This document shows positions 40,404 through 49,035 of a stretch of 64,000 nucleotides of DNA, piece by piece. The position numbers were made by a program, and so were the translations under genes. The stretch's first letter is position 1. Each line of letters starts with the position of its first letter. The notes beneath the pieces were generated by a model. It searched no databases. It saw only the letters and a list, made by a program, of their open reading frames with translations, and was not told where the DNA came from. The stretch comes from a virus. The stretch covers positions 1 to 64,000 of IMG/VR virus record IMGVR_UViG_3300009431_000015. The stretch is one strand, 5' to 3'.

Positions 40404-40823
40404 TTATAATGATTCTGTATCACAAGCTACCAGGACCAAAAAATCTTTTGCGTCTGGGTATACTTGAACTTCTTTATTGATAAAATCTTTTAGGTTTCCT
40501 ACCTCGTAGAATGACATAAGTTTTGCTAATGAGCTTCCTGGTGAAATTTGTTTATCAGCGGAAAGTGTAAACCATAAACCTTGGATTTTAGGATCGCCTT
40601 TATGGTCCAGAACCCATACATCTGAGATGTCGAAAGTTCTCCCGTTATTGTCTTCTACCGAAAATGAAATTTTTTCAGACTTGCGTTCATCCCTCATTGT
40701 AATTTCATTTTTATCTACACTTTGTATCGTGACAGTTCTAACAGGATTCCCGATTCCTAAGTTTAGTATGTCGTCTCCTTTATCAGTATTTATTTTTTCA
40801 GTCATTTCAGTCATTTTATTCAT
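40404..40823 (-). CDS. Hypothetical protein, possibly OB-like
   Basis: 139 aa, beta-rich and acidic, with an N-terminal tail and a core (T-V-T-I-Q-S-V-D, I-S-F-S-V-E-D, V-W-V-L-D) whose strand pattern resembles small OB-fold proteins. Not assigned to a family. Between the 773-aa protein and the dUTPase-like gene. Confidence 0.55.
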   Translation of the reverse strand: MNKMTEMTEKINTDKGDDILNLGIGNPVRTVTIQSVDKNEITMRDERKSEKISFSVEDNNGRTFDISDVWVLDHKGDPKIQGLWFTLSADKQISPGSSLAKLMSFYEVGNLKDFINKEVQVYPDAKDFLVLVACDTESL

Positions 40824-40847
40824 TGGTTATTTTATATTCATCTGTAA

Positions 40848-41276
40848 TTATTCGTTAGTTTCGTTATCATCAGTTTCCTCAGTTTCAACCTCAAAAGCTT
40901 TGACTGTTTCGATACCAATACTTGGTGGTTTCGTCAATACCTGCAAACTTGCAATCTCTTGTCCAAGGATTATTGTAATTGGATATGAACCATGATTTCT
41001 GACTGTCACTTCCAAAGTAGTCTCTTTTCCAGCCGGAACATAGTCTTCTTCTACGAATAATGTACCACTTAGAACATTTCCGTAAGCAGAATTTAAATTT
41101 GTTACTCTACCATATTTAGTTTTTGGCAGCTGCACTTCCCACCCTACTGGAACTTTCTTGAGGGATTGTCCTGCAACTATTATTTTCCTTGCTGCTGAGA
41201 GAACAATGATAAACCCATCGTCACTTACTTTTAGCGCTGCTGCGCTTGCGATCACTTTTTTTGTTTTTATTGTCAT
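40848..41276 (-). CDS. dUTPase-like protein
   Basis: 142 aa. The run I-I-V-A-G-Q-S, G-W-E-V-Q-L-P-K-T-K-Y-G-R, L-F-V-E-E-D-Y-V-P-A-G-K-E, V-R-N-H-G-S-Y-P-I-T-I and G-Q-E-I-A-S-L-Q follows trimeric dUTPases. The usual catalytic motif (G-x-I-D-x-x-Y-R-G) is altered, so it may bind rather than cleave, or use another nucleotide. Overlaps the next upstream gene. Confidence 0.65.
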   Translation of the reverse strand: MTIKTKKVIASAAALKVSDDGFIIVLSAARKIIVAGQSLKKVPVGWEVQLPKTKYGRVTNLNSAYGNVLSGTLFVEEDYVPAGKETTLEVTVRNHGSYPITIILGQEIASLQVLTKPPSIGIETVKAFEVETEETDDNETNE

Positions 41277-41574
41277 TTTTTTCTTCCGATTTGTTGGGTA
41301 ATTTAAAAATTAAATCTATTTTTTCTAGCGGCACTAATGTATCTACGGCTAAGAGTTCAGTTTCTTCTTTAACTTTTTCTATAGGTATAATAGGAGAGAG
41401 TATTAGGGCAGTTTCAGAAAGATACTTCAAATAGCCGATCATACCACTCCCTGTTTTAGGAGCTATTACTTGCAACGGATTATAATCTCCTGGAGCCCAT
41501 GCACTACCGGCGAGGTTTGTGATTTCCCCAGTGTGTATATTAAGTAAACGTGCTACATCTTTAGCTGTTATCAT
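41221..41574 (-). CDS. Hypothetical protein with basic Lys/Asn tail
   Basis: 117 aa. A leucine-rich core is followed by a disordered, Lys/Asp/Asn/Ser-rich tail (about 93-117). Overlaps the dUTPase-like gene by 56 bases and starts one base before the RecU stop. Function unknown. Confidence 0.55.
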   Translation of the reverse strand: MITAKDVARLLNIHTGEITNLAGSAWAPGDYNPLQVIAPKTGSGMIGYLKYLSETALILSPIIPIEKVKEETELLAVDTLVPLEKIDLIFKLPNKSEEKNDNKNKKSDRKRSSAKSK

Positions 41575-42045
41575 TTATAATTTCCCTTTTTTAAATAGTA
41601 ATAAAGCGTGGTGTAAGTAGTCATTTATGTCAACTAATAACTCGCTTTTAAATTCTTTTATAGGCATAGATTTGCGACCATTTCCTAGCCAGTAAGTATC
41701 TACAAAACTTATAGGTGTTAAGAAAACTTTATTGGAGTACACAGCTTTAAAGTGTATCATAAAAAACGCGATACCACCCATATCCCGTACCATTCTGAGA
41801 TATGTTAATTGGTGATCCTTGATATTAGCTAATGGGAAACTTGTTTTAGACATACACTCTTTTGCATCGTACGCAATAAATGTTCCACCTTTAACTAACC
41901 CAGCGAAATCTACTGTAGATTTTTTTGCTACGAAACCTCGGCGTGTGATAGTAACTGGAACCGGAATATTCAAAATTAAAGCTTCTAGCTTTTTGCGGTA
42001 TTGTATATTACGATAATTTGCTATTTTTTCTAAGTCATTTGCCAT
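41575..42045 (-). CDS. recU: RecU-like Holliday junction resolvase
   Basis: 156 aa. Hallmarks: S-T-V-D-F-A-G-L, A-Y-D-A-K-E-C (D...E-x-K nuclease core), F-P-L-A-N-I-K-D-H-Q and G-I-A-F-F-M-I-H-F. These match RecU, which resolves four-way junctions. Expected to process replication or recombination intermediates before packaging. Located in the replication operon with a Sak4-like recombinase. Confidence 0.88.
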   Translation of the reverse strand: MANDLEKIANYRNIQYRKKLEALILNIPVPVTITRRGFVAKKSTVDFAGLVKGGTFIAYDAKECMSKTSFPLANIKDHQLTYLRMVRDMGGIAFFMIHFKAVYSNKVFLTPISFVDTYWLGNGRKSMPIKEFKSELLVDINDYLHHALLLFKKGKL

Positions 42046-42093
42046 AAGAGTTTAACTTACAACTTATTGATTTGTTCCGAAAATATATTATGA

Positions 42094-43725
42094 TTAGTGT
42101 TCAAACAAAATAGATTCCCATCCCTTTTTTATAACATCTGGGGCTGTTTGCTTTCTGATTATTTCGCCTCCCTTTTTAGCTTCAGATTTCCAATAGTCGT
42201 AATTCTTCTTTACATTTAACATTTGCTCAATAACTTCACTTTGTTTAGCTATGAATTGATCACCAGCATCTAAATTAGCTTCTGGTTGTCCGCTAAATAA
42301 AGCTCCGCTCTGTTTTTCACAAGTTACCCATAAGATTCCGGGAACATTCTTTAAATCTAAATGTGCGGTATTTTTTGATAATATTACTGGTATACCTTGT
42401 AGTAACGCCTGCCGCGGAGTCATAGAAAAGCCTTCACCAGATGATATAAATACATAGCAATTTAAAGTATTCCACCAAGAGGCGTATTCAGCATTATTTA
42501 AAGTTCTATTTTTTAGGTCTATTCCTTTATGATCCCTTTTGATGATATTCTTCATTTTCTCTACCATCTGTGGAATATTAACAAACTCTCTTGAGTGGAG
42601 TCGTAGTCTGTCATTATCTTCTTTTATCTTATTAAAGGAATGAATGATTGTGTCAACACCTTTTCTTTCCCACAGCCCACCAGAATATCCAAAATTAAAA
42701 GTATCTCCGGAGCCTTCACTTGGTTGCTCATAATATTTTGCTATGTGTGGTACTTTAAAAACTTTTTCATGACCAAGTTCAGATTCGATGAGGTCTTTTA
42801 ACCATGTATTTGTTACTACCACTTTATCAAAAGCGTTTATTAATTCCTTAATTTTATGCACGCCGGTACTTTCCCACATTAGGTACATACAGGTTTCCGC
42901 GTTAATAAACTTCTTCATGGCTTTCAATGTTTGTAAATCTGAGTATATACTCGTGGCATCTAAATCAAACCCACCTACATGAATAAATTTTGCATTCTGA
43001 AATTGAGAGGGATTAACTCTAAAGATACCTTCACGGGAATAATAGAATCGCATCCATTTAAAATCCCGTTCATATAGATCTAGCTCGTCCTTTGAGAAAT
43101 CTTTTAAATTACTAATGAATGAAAAGTGCAATTGGTGTCTATTTGGCTGTCTATTGAAACTAATTGTTTTATGGTTATAAAATACGTTTTCTATTAAATT
43201 TGGAAGGTGTGCTCCAAGACCATCCTCTCTTAAATAATATCCTTGTAATATTATAGGTGTAGTGTTATCAATGTCGCCTTTCATATTTAACATTTCATAC
43301 TTTTTTTGGGCTAAGTGAACTCTCAAATCAAACACTTTGTTTATTTTAATTGTGTCTGTAAATATTTCTAATGAAGAACCTATTTCATGGGTGGGTAGTA
43401 TAGCGTCCGTTAATCCGCGACCTAATGTAAATCCGGACAATTCTTTAGAGTTAATATGTAGTAAGATAACACTGGTGTTGCTTGGAGTAAGGTATCCATC
43501 GATTATGATATTGAAGTTTATTTCATGTTTACCCTTCTTGAATATTAATTCGCAAGCAAATTGCGATATTAATTTATTGTCCATATATGATAAGAATGCA
43601 GCAGCAGTATAGTTGCTGTTACTTTCGTATTTTAAAGTGATCCTATATACTGCAAACGGATCAACTGGTTTATCGAGTTGTAATTCAAAAATTTTTTGTC
43701 TTTCGTTGCTAAATAGACTTTTCAT
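42094..43725 (-). CDS. GT-B glycosyltransferase (family 4-like)
   Basis: 543 aa. The C-terminal 300 residues are a GT-B donor domain: F-G-Y-S-G-G-L-W-E-R-K-G-V-D-T-I-I-H-S-F and F-I-S-S-G-E-G-F-S-M-T-P-R-Q-A-L-L-Q-G-I-P-V-I. The N-terminal 160 residues are a beta-rich extra domain unlike known family members. Placement among DNA-replication genes, with Nmad1 and a dUTPase-like gene, suggests glucosylation of modified bases rather than sugar-coat synthesis, but this is an inference. Confidence 0.85.
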   Translation of the reverse strand: MKSLFSNERQKIFELQLDKPVDPFAVYRITLKYESNSNYTAAAFLSYMDNKLISQFACELIFKKGKHEINFNIIIDGYLTPSNTSVILLHINSKELSGFTLGRGLTDAILPTHEIGSSLEIFTDTIKINKVFDLRVHLAQKKYEMLNMKGDIDNTTPIILQGYYLREDGLGAHLPNLIENVFYNHKTISFNRQPNRHQLHFSFISNLKDFSKDELDLYERDFKWMRFYYSREGIFRVNPSQFQNAKFIHVGGFDLDATSIYSDLQTLKAMKKFINAETCMYLMWESTGVHKIKELINAFDKVVVTNTWLKDLIESELGHEKVFKVPHIAKYYEQPSEGSGDTFNFGYSGGLWERKGVDTIIHSFNKIKEDNDRLRLHSREFVNIPQMVEKMKNIIKRDHKGIDLKNRTLNNAEYASWWNTLNCYVFISSGEGFSMTPRQALLQGIPVILSKNTAHLDLKNVPGILWVTCEKQSGALFSGQPEANLDAGDQFIAKQSEVIEQMLNVKKNYDYWKSEAKKGGEIIRKQTAPDVIKKGWESILFEH

Positions 43726-43734
43726 ATTTTTTTC

Positions 43735-43783
43735 CTGATTAGTAAAGATTCGGGAAGCTGTGATTAACAGCTCCCCTAATCAG
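43735..43783 (-). promoter_or_regulatory. Nested inverted repeats upstream of glycosyltransferase
   Basis: CTGATTAG (43735-43742) pairs with CTAATCAG (43776-43783), enclosing GGGAAGCTGT (43752-43761) and ACAGCTCCC (43767-43775) with a one-base bulge. On the minus strand the structure ends next to the AGGA of the glycosyltransferase. It may end the DUF669 transcript or mask that ribosome site. Confidence 0.5.
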
Positions 43784-43790
43784 TTATAGC

Positions 43791-44225
43791 TTAATCAAAA
43801 TTGAACGCATCTACTTCTGAATCAGGTGATTCGCTGCCTTCCAATTTAGCCCAATTTTTAAGTTCATTTTTTGGATTCCCGGCAGGTGTTTTGCTGGGTT
43901 CTGTATAGGCTGTACAGGCTAATCCTACAAGAGCCGATGCTAAAGCTGGTCCCTCGATATCCTCACTTTCAATAAGGTCACTTCCGCATGCTTTTAGGAA
44001 AGATCCAAGAAACACAATAGCTTTTTCTGTTAGAGTGAATGTGTTCCATAGTTTCCTATTTTTATAATCGCCTGATATTACCACGAAGGTTACATCGATT
44101 TTTGGGTTACCATTTCCGCTTGTTCCGAATTCTGCGTCTGTTACCCTAATCGGGTATCTGCCCATAGGTAGTGCTTCCATGGGTCCTTGAGCATTCTCAG
44201 ACCCTTTTTTTACATTAAATCCCAT
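43791..44225 (-). CDS. DUF669-like single-strand DNA-binding protein
   Basis: 144 aa. Pattern G-R-Y-P-I-R-V, D-V-T-F-V-V-I-S-G-D-Y-K-N-R-K-L-W-N-T-F, F-L-K-A-C-G, N-E-L-K-N-W and an acidic tail ending D-A-F-N-F-D. DUF669 proteins are phage SSBs in which the acidic tail recruits partners. Adjacent to the Sak4-like ATPase, its usual partner. Confidence 0.8.
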   Translation of the reverse strand: MGFNVKKGSENAQGPMEALPMGRYPIRVTDAEFGTSGNGNPKIDVTFVVISGDYKNRKLWNTFTLTEKAIVFLGSFLKACGSDLIESEDIEGPALASALVGLACTAYTEPSKTPAGNPKNELKNWAKLEGSESPDSEVDAFNFD

Positions 44226-44243
44226 ATTGTTTTGTCGGTTTTG

Positions 44244-45164
44244 TTATTCATTTAGATCGTCTACTAACATCTGTGCTTCATCTTCTCGAAGATCGAGCGG
44301 TGATGTTACCATATAATCTCTCTTTAGTTTATTTGTCATTTCTTCTTGCAAACCTTTTTTACCTCTCACCAATTTTTCTAGTTTGCCCAATGTTTCTGAT
44401 TGAATACCGGCAGTCAAGAGTGTTTTCTTATTGTACGTGATTTCAACCGTCCTTTCATTTCTGCTGGCCAAATCTTTTTGTTGATTGAATACTACAGCCT
44501 CTCGTTCTAGACCTTTGATTCCAAGATATTTAGAAAAAGATCCATAATTAAATTCGAAGCTTTTTGGTAATTTGTTGGTCCTGTCTTTTTTAATGTATGC
44601 CATATGTTTTCCGTCTTCTTCTTGTAGTTCTAGAACTACATCAAACATAAACGGCAGTTGTTTTGGACCTTCGGCTTGCGTGCCAATTACTTTCATGAAT
44701 TCGTCCTTATCAGCTGAATATAACACCTTACTTGGTGCTGTGACTATCACGTTCATATCCAGTGAAAGTAATTTTTTAATTAATAGTTTTACTTCCGCCT
44801 TTATAAACTGATAGTCACGTGGCTGAAGTTCGTAGTCATTGTTGCCTGTTTTCAATTTCTGTTTCTTAATATACCCATCTATGATATTATCGTAGATGTG
44901 CGTAAAAGGGTCTATAACGAATGTCTTAAAATCACCTGGGTTTTCCAGTAATTCGTCAATAGCTGCGTGTACTTTATTTGGATCCTGAGTCGGGATACGA
45001 TGAAAATTGAAGTGTTCACCGTAGTGCTCAGACCCTTTTTCAGTATCAATCATGGCTACATTCGGGAAATGTAAACTTGTTACGGTTTTCCCGGTCCCTG
45101 TAGCGCCATATACATATAGCTTTAAACGTTGGGCACGCTCTTCCGCTTTCTGAAACATACTCAT
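44244..45164 (-). CDS. Sak4-like (AAA_24) RecA-family recombinase
   Basis: 306 aa, RecA-fold ATPase: G20-A-T-G-T-G-K-T27 Walker A, F-V-I-D-P-F Walker B, D-T-E-K-G-S-E early block. The short length without RecA N- and C-domains marks the Sak4/AAA_24 group, which anneals single strands with DUF669 SSBs in phage recombination. Directly upstream of the SSB-like gene. Confidence 0.85.
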   Translation of the reverse strand: MSMFQKAEERAQRLKLYVYGATGTGKTVTSLHFPNVAMIDTEKGSEHYGEHFNFHRIPTQDPNKVHAAIDELLENPGDFKTFVIDPFTHIYDNIIDGYIKKQKLKTGNNDYELQPRDYQFIKAEVKLLIKKLLSLDMNVIVTAPSKVLYSADKDEFMKVIGTQAEGPKQLPFMFDVVLELQEEDGKHMAYIKKDRTNKLPKSFEFNYGSFSKYLGIKGLEREAVVFNQQKDLASRNERTVEITYNKKTLLTAGIQSETLGKLEKLVRGKKGLQEEMTNKLKRDYMVTSPLDLREDEAQMLVDDLNE

Positions 45165-45172
45165 TTTTTTTA

Positions 45173-45847
45173 TTATCGGTTAAATGATGGTTTGAATGTA
45201 TAATTTTTGACAACGTTGTAAAGAGCATCAGTGGAATCTAGATCTCTTTCACAATACTCTGCGATCTCTAATATACGTCCAGCAAGAAAAGCATCATAAA
45301 CGTTCTCTGCTGAGATATCTCCTTCTTTTGGAGAAGGGAGTCCGCAATGTTCACAAGCAAGACGTAGTGTTACTTTGTGAAAGTTATTAAAATCTGATAG
45401 CACCGCACATACATCAAAATGTGGATATTTTTGAAATCGGCGTGTATCAAGAAAGGCTGAAGAGGTAGGTAATAATTTATGTACCATAGATCTTTTTAAA
45501 ATAAAAGGTACATCAAATGGTAAGCCGTTATAACTAACAAACAATCCATTGAATGATTTTAAAATATTCCAAAAAGCCGTTAAGATATCATGTTCTTCTC
45601 CGACTAAAGACTTTGTACTAGATTTTCCACCAGATGTAGCCTTTAACCCTATTACCACAATCTTTCCAAAGTATGGGTTTGTACCCATTATCAGTCTTTT
45701 CGCTTTTTCTTCTTCGGTATCAGGATTATTATTTAAATATCGTCCTACCTTTTTTTCCAATTCTTCCTTTTGTATTATGGATAGTTCTTCTTTTTCCAGT
45801 GGGACAGTTTCAATGTCAAAAACAAGTTTACTATTGTTCATTGCCAT
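45173..45847 (-). CDS. PolB-type 3'-5' exonuclease
   Basis: About 224 aa from the chosen ATG at 45847; an upstream ATG at 45934 would add 29 residues that show no homology and overlap the previous gene. DnaQ fold: V-F-D-I-E-T-V-P, V-S-Y-N-G-L-P-F-D and Y-C-E-R-D-L-D-S-T-D. This is the stand-alone proofreading exonuclease group related to PolB. Likely trims ends in recombination with Sak4. Confidence 0.78.
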   Translation of the reverse strand: MAMNNSKLVFDIETVPLEKEELSIIQKEELEKKVGRYLNNNPDTEEEKAKRLIMGTNPYFGKIVVIGLKATSGGKSSTKSLVGEEHDILTAFWNILKSFNGLFVSYNGLPFDVPFILKRSMVHKLLPTSSAFLDTRRFQKYPHFDVCAVLSDFNNFHKVTLRLACEHCGLPSPKEGDISAENVYDAFLAGRILEIAEYCERDLDSTDALYNVVKNYTFKPSFNR

Positions 45848-45900
45848 ATGTGTTTTTGGTTTGTTTAATATATGAATATTTAAACTAAATTGCAACCTAT

Positions 45901-46650
45901 TTATAATTCCATCGGAGAGCTTGTTGGAGCACATGTAAACTTTTTTTCATAATCCGGAAATGCATTGTGCATCTTCTCCAAGACCAGTTCTGGACTATTT
46001 GTGTTGGATGATATGTGACCTAAGAGGATCCAATCAATATTCTCCAAATCCAAATTTTCATATATAAATTCGATAGCTTGATGTGTAGAAAGATGACCCC
46101 ATGGACTATCAATTCTTTCTTTCAGGTAGTCATCATAGTCTGGGAATTCTTTTAATAACTTAGGGTCATAATCTGCTTCTATCAGATATCCATTACAGTC
46201 TGAAAATTTACTACGCATTACTTTACTAATACTTCCAGTATCAGTTAGCAATCCAAATTTTTTCCCTGACGATATCTCAGTTACAATAAAGGCTAAACTA
46301 TTTTTTGTATCATGTCTGGTACTTACTGATAGGATACTAAGATCACCAACTATAGTCACATCTCCACCTGTGATATATTCAACGCTGCATTTAGTAAATA
46401 GTTCTGCTTTTTTTTCAAAAGTCTCCTTCGGGAGATATATCGTTTTACCGGTTTTCCTCCCAGCGATGCCTGCTCCGGAGATATGATCACCATGAGCATG
46501 GCTGCAGAAAATAGCGTCGAGATCGGTGATATGTGCCGCGGCAGTTGCTTTTTTCCACGATACTCCGACATCTAATAAAATCTTAGTAGTGTCAGTATAT
46601 ACTACACAACAGTTGCCGAAGGAGGAACTAAATATTGGATGTATCTTCAT
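45901..46650 (-). CDS. Metallo-beta-lactamase-fold hydrolase (YycJ-like)
   Basis: 249 aa: H51-A-H-G-D-H56 metal loop, L-L-T-D-T-G, H-L-S and L-G-H-I-S blocks, as in the YycJ/WalJ branch of the fold, which has nuclease activity. A DNA-repair nuclease role is plausible. Starts four bases inside the gene to its left (overlap with the HJR-like gene). Confidence 0.85.
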   Translation of the reverse strand: MKIHPIFSSSFGNCCVVYTDTTKILLDVGVSWKKATAAAHITDLDAIFCSHAHGDHISGAGIAGRKTGKTIYLPKETFEKKAELFTKCSVEYITGGDVTIVGDLSILSVSTRHDTKNSLAFIVTEISSGKKFGLLTDTGSISKVMRSKFSDCNGYLIEADYDPKLLKEFPDYDDYLKERIDSPWGHLSTHQAIEFIYENLDLENIDWILLGHISSNTNSPELVLEKMHNAFPDYEKKFTCAPTSSPMEL

Positions 46651-47048
46651 TTATTAATTTTGGTTTCTGGTACTCTAAATATGTGAAAGTAAACCCTATT
46701 TGCACTTATAGCGTTTCTTATTAATCTCTGTATTTTTGATAGTTTACTATTACCTGATTTTACTTCAATAAAGGTTACAGTTCCGGTTTCTCTATCGAAA
46801 TGTACATAATCTATCGGGTTTCCCATGAACTGTAAATCTTCCGGGTTGTAATTAAACCCATTTAAAAAAGGAGCCAGTTGTTCAGTGATAAGGCCGATCA
46901 TAACTTCGCTACTTTTCTTTTGCGAAAGTAACTTTTGGTATTTGTGTTTAAGTTTTGTTTGTTGTTTAGCTGACTGAATAATATACAGAGTAGCTCCGAT
47001 CCATACTATAGCAAACATACAATAACCAACCACAGGGAGTATACTCAT
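46647..47048 (-). CDS. Membrane-anchored Holliday-junction-resolvase-like nuclease (PF10107 type)
   Basis: 133 aa. One transmembrane helix (about 5-25) and a basic linker precede the catalytic fold: G-L-I-T-E-Q-L-A-P-F, N-P-x-D, G-N-P-I-D-Y-V-H-F-D and F-I-E-V-K-S-G, with the D...E-V-K nuclease triad. The combination of anchor and nuclease is typical of this family, related to archaeal resolvases. Role in the phage unknown. Confidence 0.82.
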   Translation of the reverse strand: MSILPVVGYCMFAIVWIGATLYIIQSAKQQTKLKHKYQKLLSQKKSSEVMIGLITEQLAPFLNGFNYNPEDLQFMGNPIDYVHFDRETGTVTFIEVKSGNSKLSKIQRLIRNAISANRVYFHIFRVPETKINK

Positions 47049-47050
47049 AA

Positions 47051-48532
47051 TTATTTCCTCGATTTAATTATTTCATTACAGAGAAACGAACAGAACATGC
47101 CGCATTTTAAATTTCCATCTGGGAATACGTCAGCATTATCTCTCAATAGATCACTCCACGTTTTAAATAGATGTGGCTTATCCAATGGACACGTTATCAA
47201 ATTCACCTTATTTAGTGCTTTACGAAGAGAACTACTTTTGTTCATTGTTCTTCCGTAAATTACTTTATTTGTTAAGAAATGTTTTGCTTCAGCTAGAGTA
47301 CTTTTGATATTATCTGTTTTCTTTTTTAATATTTTAATTATGACTTCATCAGAAAGCTGTAACTTAAAGTCCTTTGGAGAAACTCGTGATAATTGTTTAT
47401 TCACCCTGTCTCTCAGTGTGAAAATTTTTTTCATGCTGATGTCCCTTCGGCCAGTTCCTACTCTATCAGCCATACGCAAATCCAACAACGTATGTATATT
47501 ATCTGGGCCTACTTTTGCAATTAATTTCCTTATTGATTGGTCACTTACTTTATAAGACGCATCAAATAAATGACTTTTTATATATAGAACTTCCTTTTCA
47601 ATCTGCTGTCTATTGAACCCCCAGCGTTGCAGTATTCTTTCTGCAATATACGCTCCGGCATTTTCATGATTGTAAAAATGTAATCCACTTTCCGTATAAA
47701 CCTCTGTGTAAGGTTTGCCTATATCATGCAATAATGCAGCCATTCTTAGCAAGAGTAAATTTTTTGCTTGTAAACTAACTCCATCCAGTGCATACATAAT
47801 GTGTTGAAATAGGTCTAGACCTTCTTTTTTATTAGATTGTTTGACATTTATACAATCTCGTAATTCAGGGAAGAATGGATCAATAAGTTTAGTGTTTCTC
47901 AGGATTTTAAACACTATACTAGGTTTTTCGACCCTAGTCATTAGCTTAACTACTTCCGGATATACTTGTTTTGGGTGTACAGGTAAAATTTTTAATCGAT
48001 GTTCATTTATTGAACGATGTGCTTCATGATCTAGTCTCCACCCATTGCCAAATAATCCACAGAATATAGCTCCACGAAGAAGTCTAATCTTTGATTCAAG
48101 TATTCTGGTGGTAGGGTCTCCTACGAATCTTATAATCTTATTTTTTATATCTTTACGTCCATTATGAAAATCAAACCATGTACCACTCAATGGATCATAA
48201 TACAGTGCGTTTACCGTAAAGTCTCTTGTATTAGAGTCTCTGAATAATTCATTAACATACTCGTAGTTAAAATAAGTATTAACTAGTTTTATCTCTTTCA
48301 GTGGATACAAAACGAAATCCTGATTAAGATAGTTTATAGTAATACTCACATCGTACTCGTTTACACGAATTACTTTGGGTTTTAATACTTTACTTAGCCT
48401 CGTCAGTGTAGCATTAACAGCTACATCATAATTGATTATGTCTCTGCCCATAAATAAATCACGGGCAGTTCCTCCACAAATCCAAGATTGTAAATTATGA
48501 TTTCTTAAAAGTTTTGTTATTTGTTTTATCAT
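47051..48532 (-). CDS. CCA-adding/poly(A) polymerase-like protein with HD domain
   Basis: 493 aa. The class II nucleotidyltransferase head shows G20-G-T-A-R-D and T-R-D-F-T-V-N-A-L, but the DxD metal site is N34-Y-D36: the first Asp is Asn. The E-D-P-x-R motif is also changed (E-S-K-I-R). The HD phosphohydrolase domain (L-L-H-D-I-G-K-P near residue 270) is intact. So transfer activity is doubtful while HD activity looks preserved. It overlaps the upstream Cys-rich gene by one base. Confidence 0.82.
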   Translation of the reverse strand: MIKQITKLLRNHNLQSWICGGTARDLFMGRDIINYDVAVNATLTRLSKVLKPKVIRVNEYDVSITINYLNQDFVLYPLKEIKLVNTYFNYEYVNELFRDSNTRDFTVNALYYDPLSGTWFDFHNGRKDIKNKIIRFVGDPTTRILESKIRLLRGAIFCGLFGNGWRLDHEAHRSINEHRLKILPVHPKQVYPEVVKLMTRVEKPSIVFKILRNTKLIDPFFPELRDCINVKQSNKKEGLDLFQHIMYALDGVSLQAKNLLLLRMAALLHDIGKPYTEVYTESGLHFYNHENAGAYIAERILQRWGFNRQQIEKEVLYIKSHLFDASYKVSDQSIRKLIAKVGPDNIHTLLDLRMADRVGTGRRDISMKKIFTLRDRVNKQLSRVSPKDFKLQLSDEVIIKILKKKTDNIKSTLAEAKHFLTNKVIYGRTMNKSSSLRKALNKVNLITCPLDKPHLFKTWSDLLRDNADVFPDGNLKCGMFCSFLCNEIIKSRK

Positions 48533-48870
48533 TATTCTATTACCTTTGATCCGTCATCAGCAAACATTACCCCAGTGCATTCCGTAACCATGCCTAATCT
48601 GAGATTATCAGGTCTTGGAACCCATTTATCGCATACACAGGTTCCGTGAGTTCGTGGCCACGTTTCGATTTCTTCCATATTTACTGTAAATTTTTTACCA
48701 GGAATACGTATTCCCAGCCCACACCAACCACACCTAAATAGATTATGTTTAAAATAAGAGTATGCACAGTTTATACAACAGTTTACGATGCGATAACTAT
48801 ACCTTTGGTCTTCTTGATTTTCTTCTCCTTGTTCATTTAAAAAATCAAAATTATAATCTGGAGTTGTCAT
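48532..48870 (-). CDS. Cys-rich zinc-binding protein
   Basis: 112 aa: C-C-I-N-C, C-G-W-C and C-V-C around residues 31-79 form a probable multi-zinc fold. The N-terminus is acidic. It overlaps the CCA-like gene by one base. No family recognised. Confidence 0.6.
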   Translation of the reverse strand: MTTPDYNFDFLNEQGEENQEDQRYSYRIVNCCINCAYSYFKHNLFRCGWCGLGIRIPGKKFTVNMEEIETWPRTHGTCVCDKWVPRPDNLRLGMVTECTGVMFADDGSKVIE

Positions 48871-48872
48871 CT

Positions 48873-49034
48873 TTACCTACAACTATTTAGAAATTCAGTG
48901 CGTTCGTCACGGCTCAAATTCTGTGGCATTACGTTTACAAAACCACTACCAGTGACAATTAATTGGGTGTTGCGTTCTTCTGTTTTCGAATCTAGATTTT
49001 TTATTGTCTTTAATTTTCCTTGTTTATTTTTCAT
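48873..49034 (-). CDS. 53-aa hypothetical protein
   Basis: 53 aa, a basic N-terminus and an acidic C-terminus (L-S-R-D-E-R-T-E-F-L). Its ATG lies one base past the helicase stop, so it is read in the helicase operon, and its TAA is two bases before the next gene's ATG. It fills an otherwise unexplained gap. Confidence 0.6.
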   Translation of the reverse strand: MKNKQGKLKTIKNLDSKTEERNTQLIVTGSGFVNVMPQNLSRDERTEFLNSCR

Positions 49035-49035
49035 T

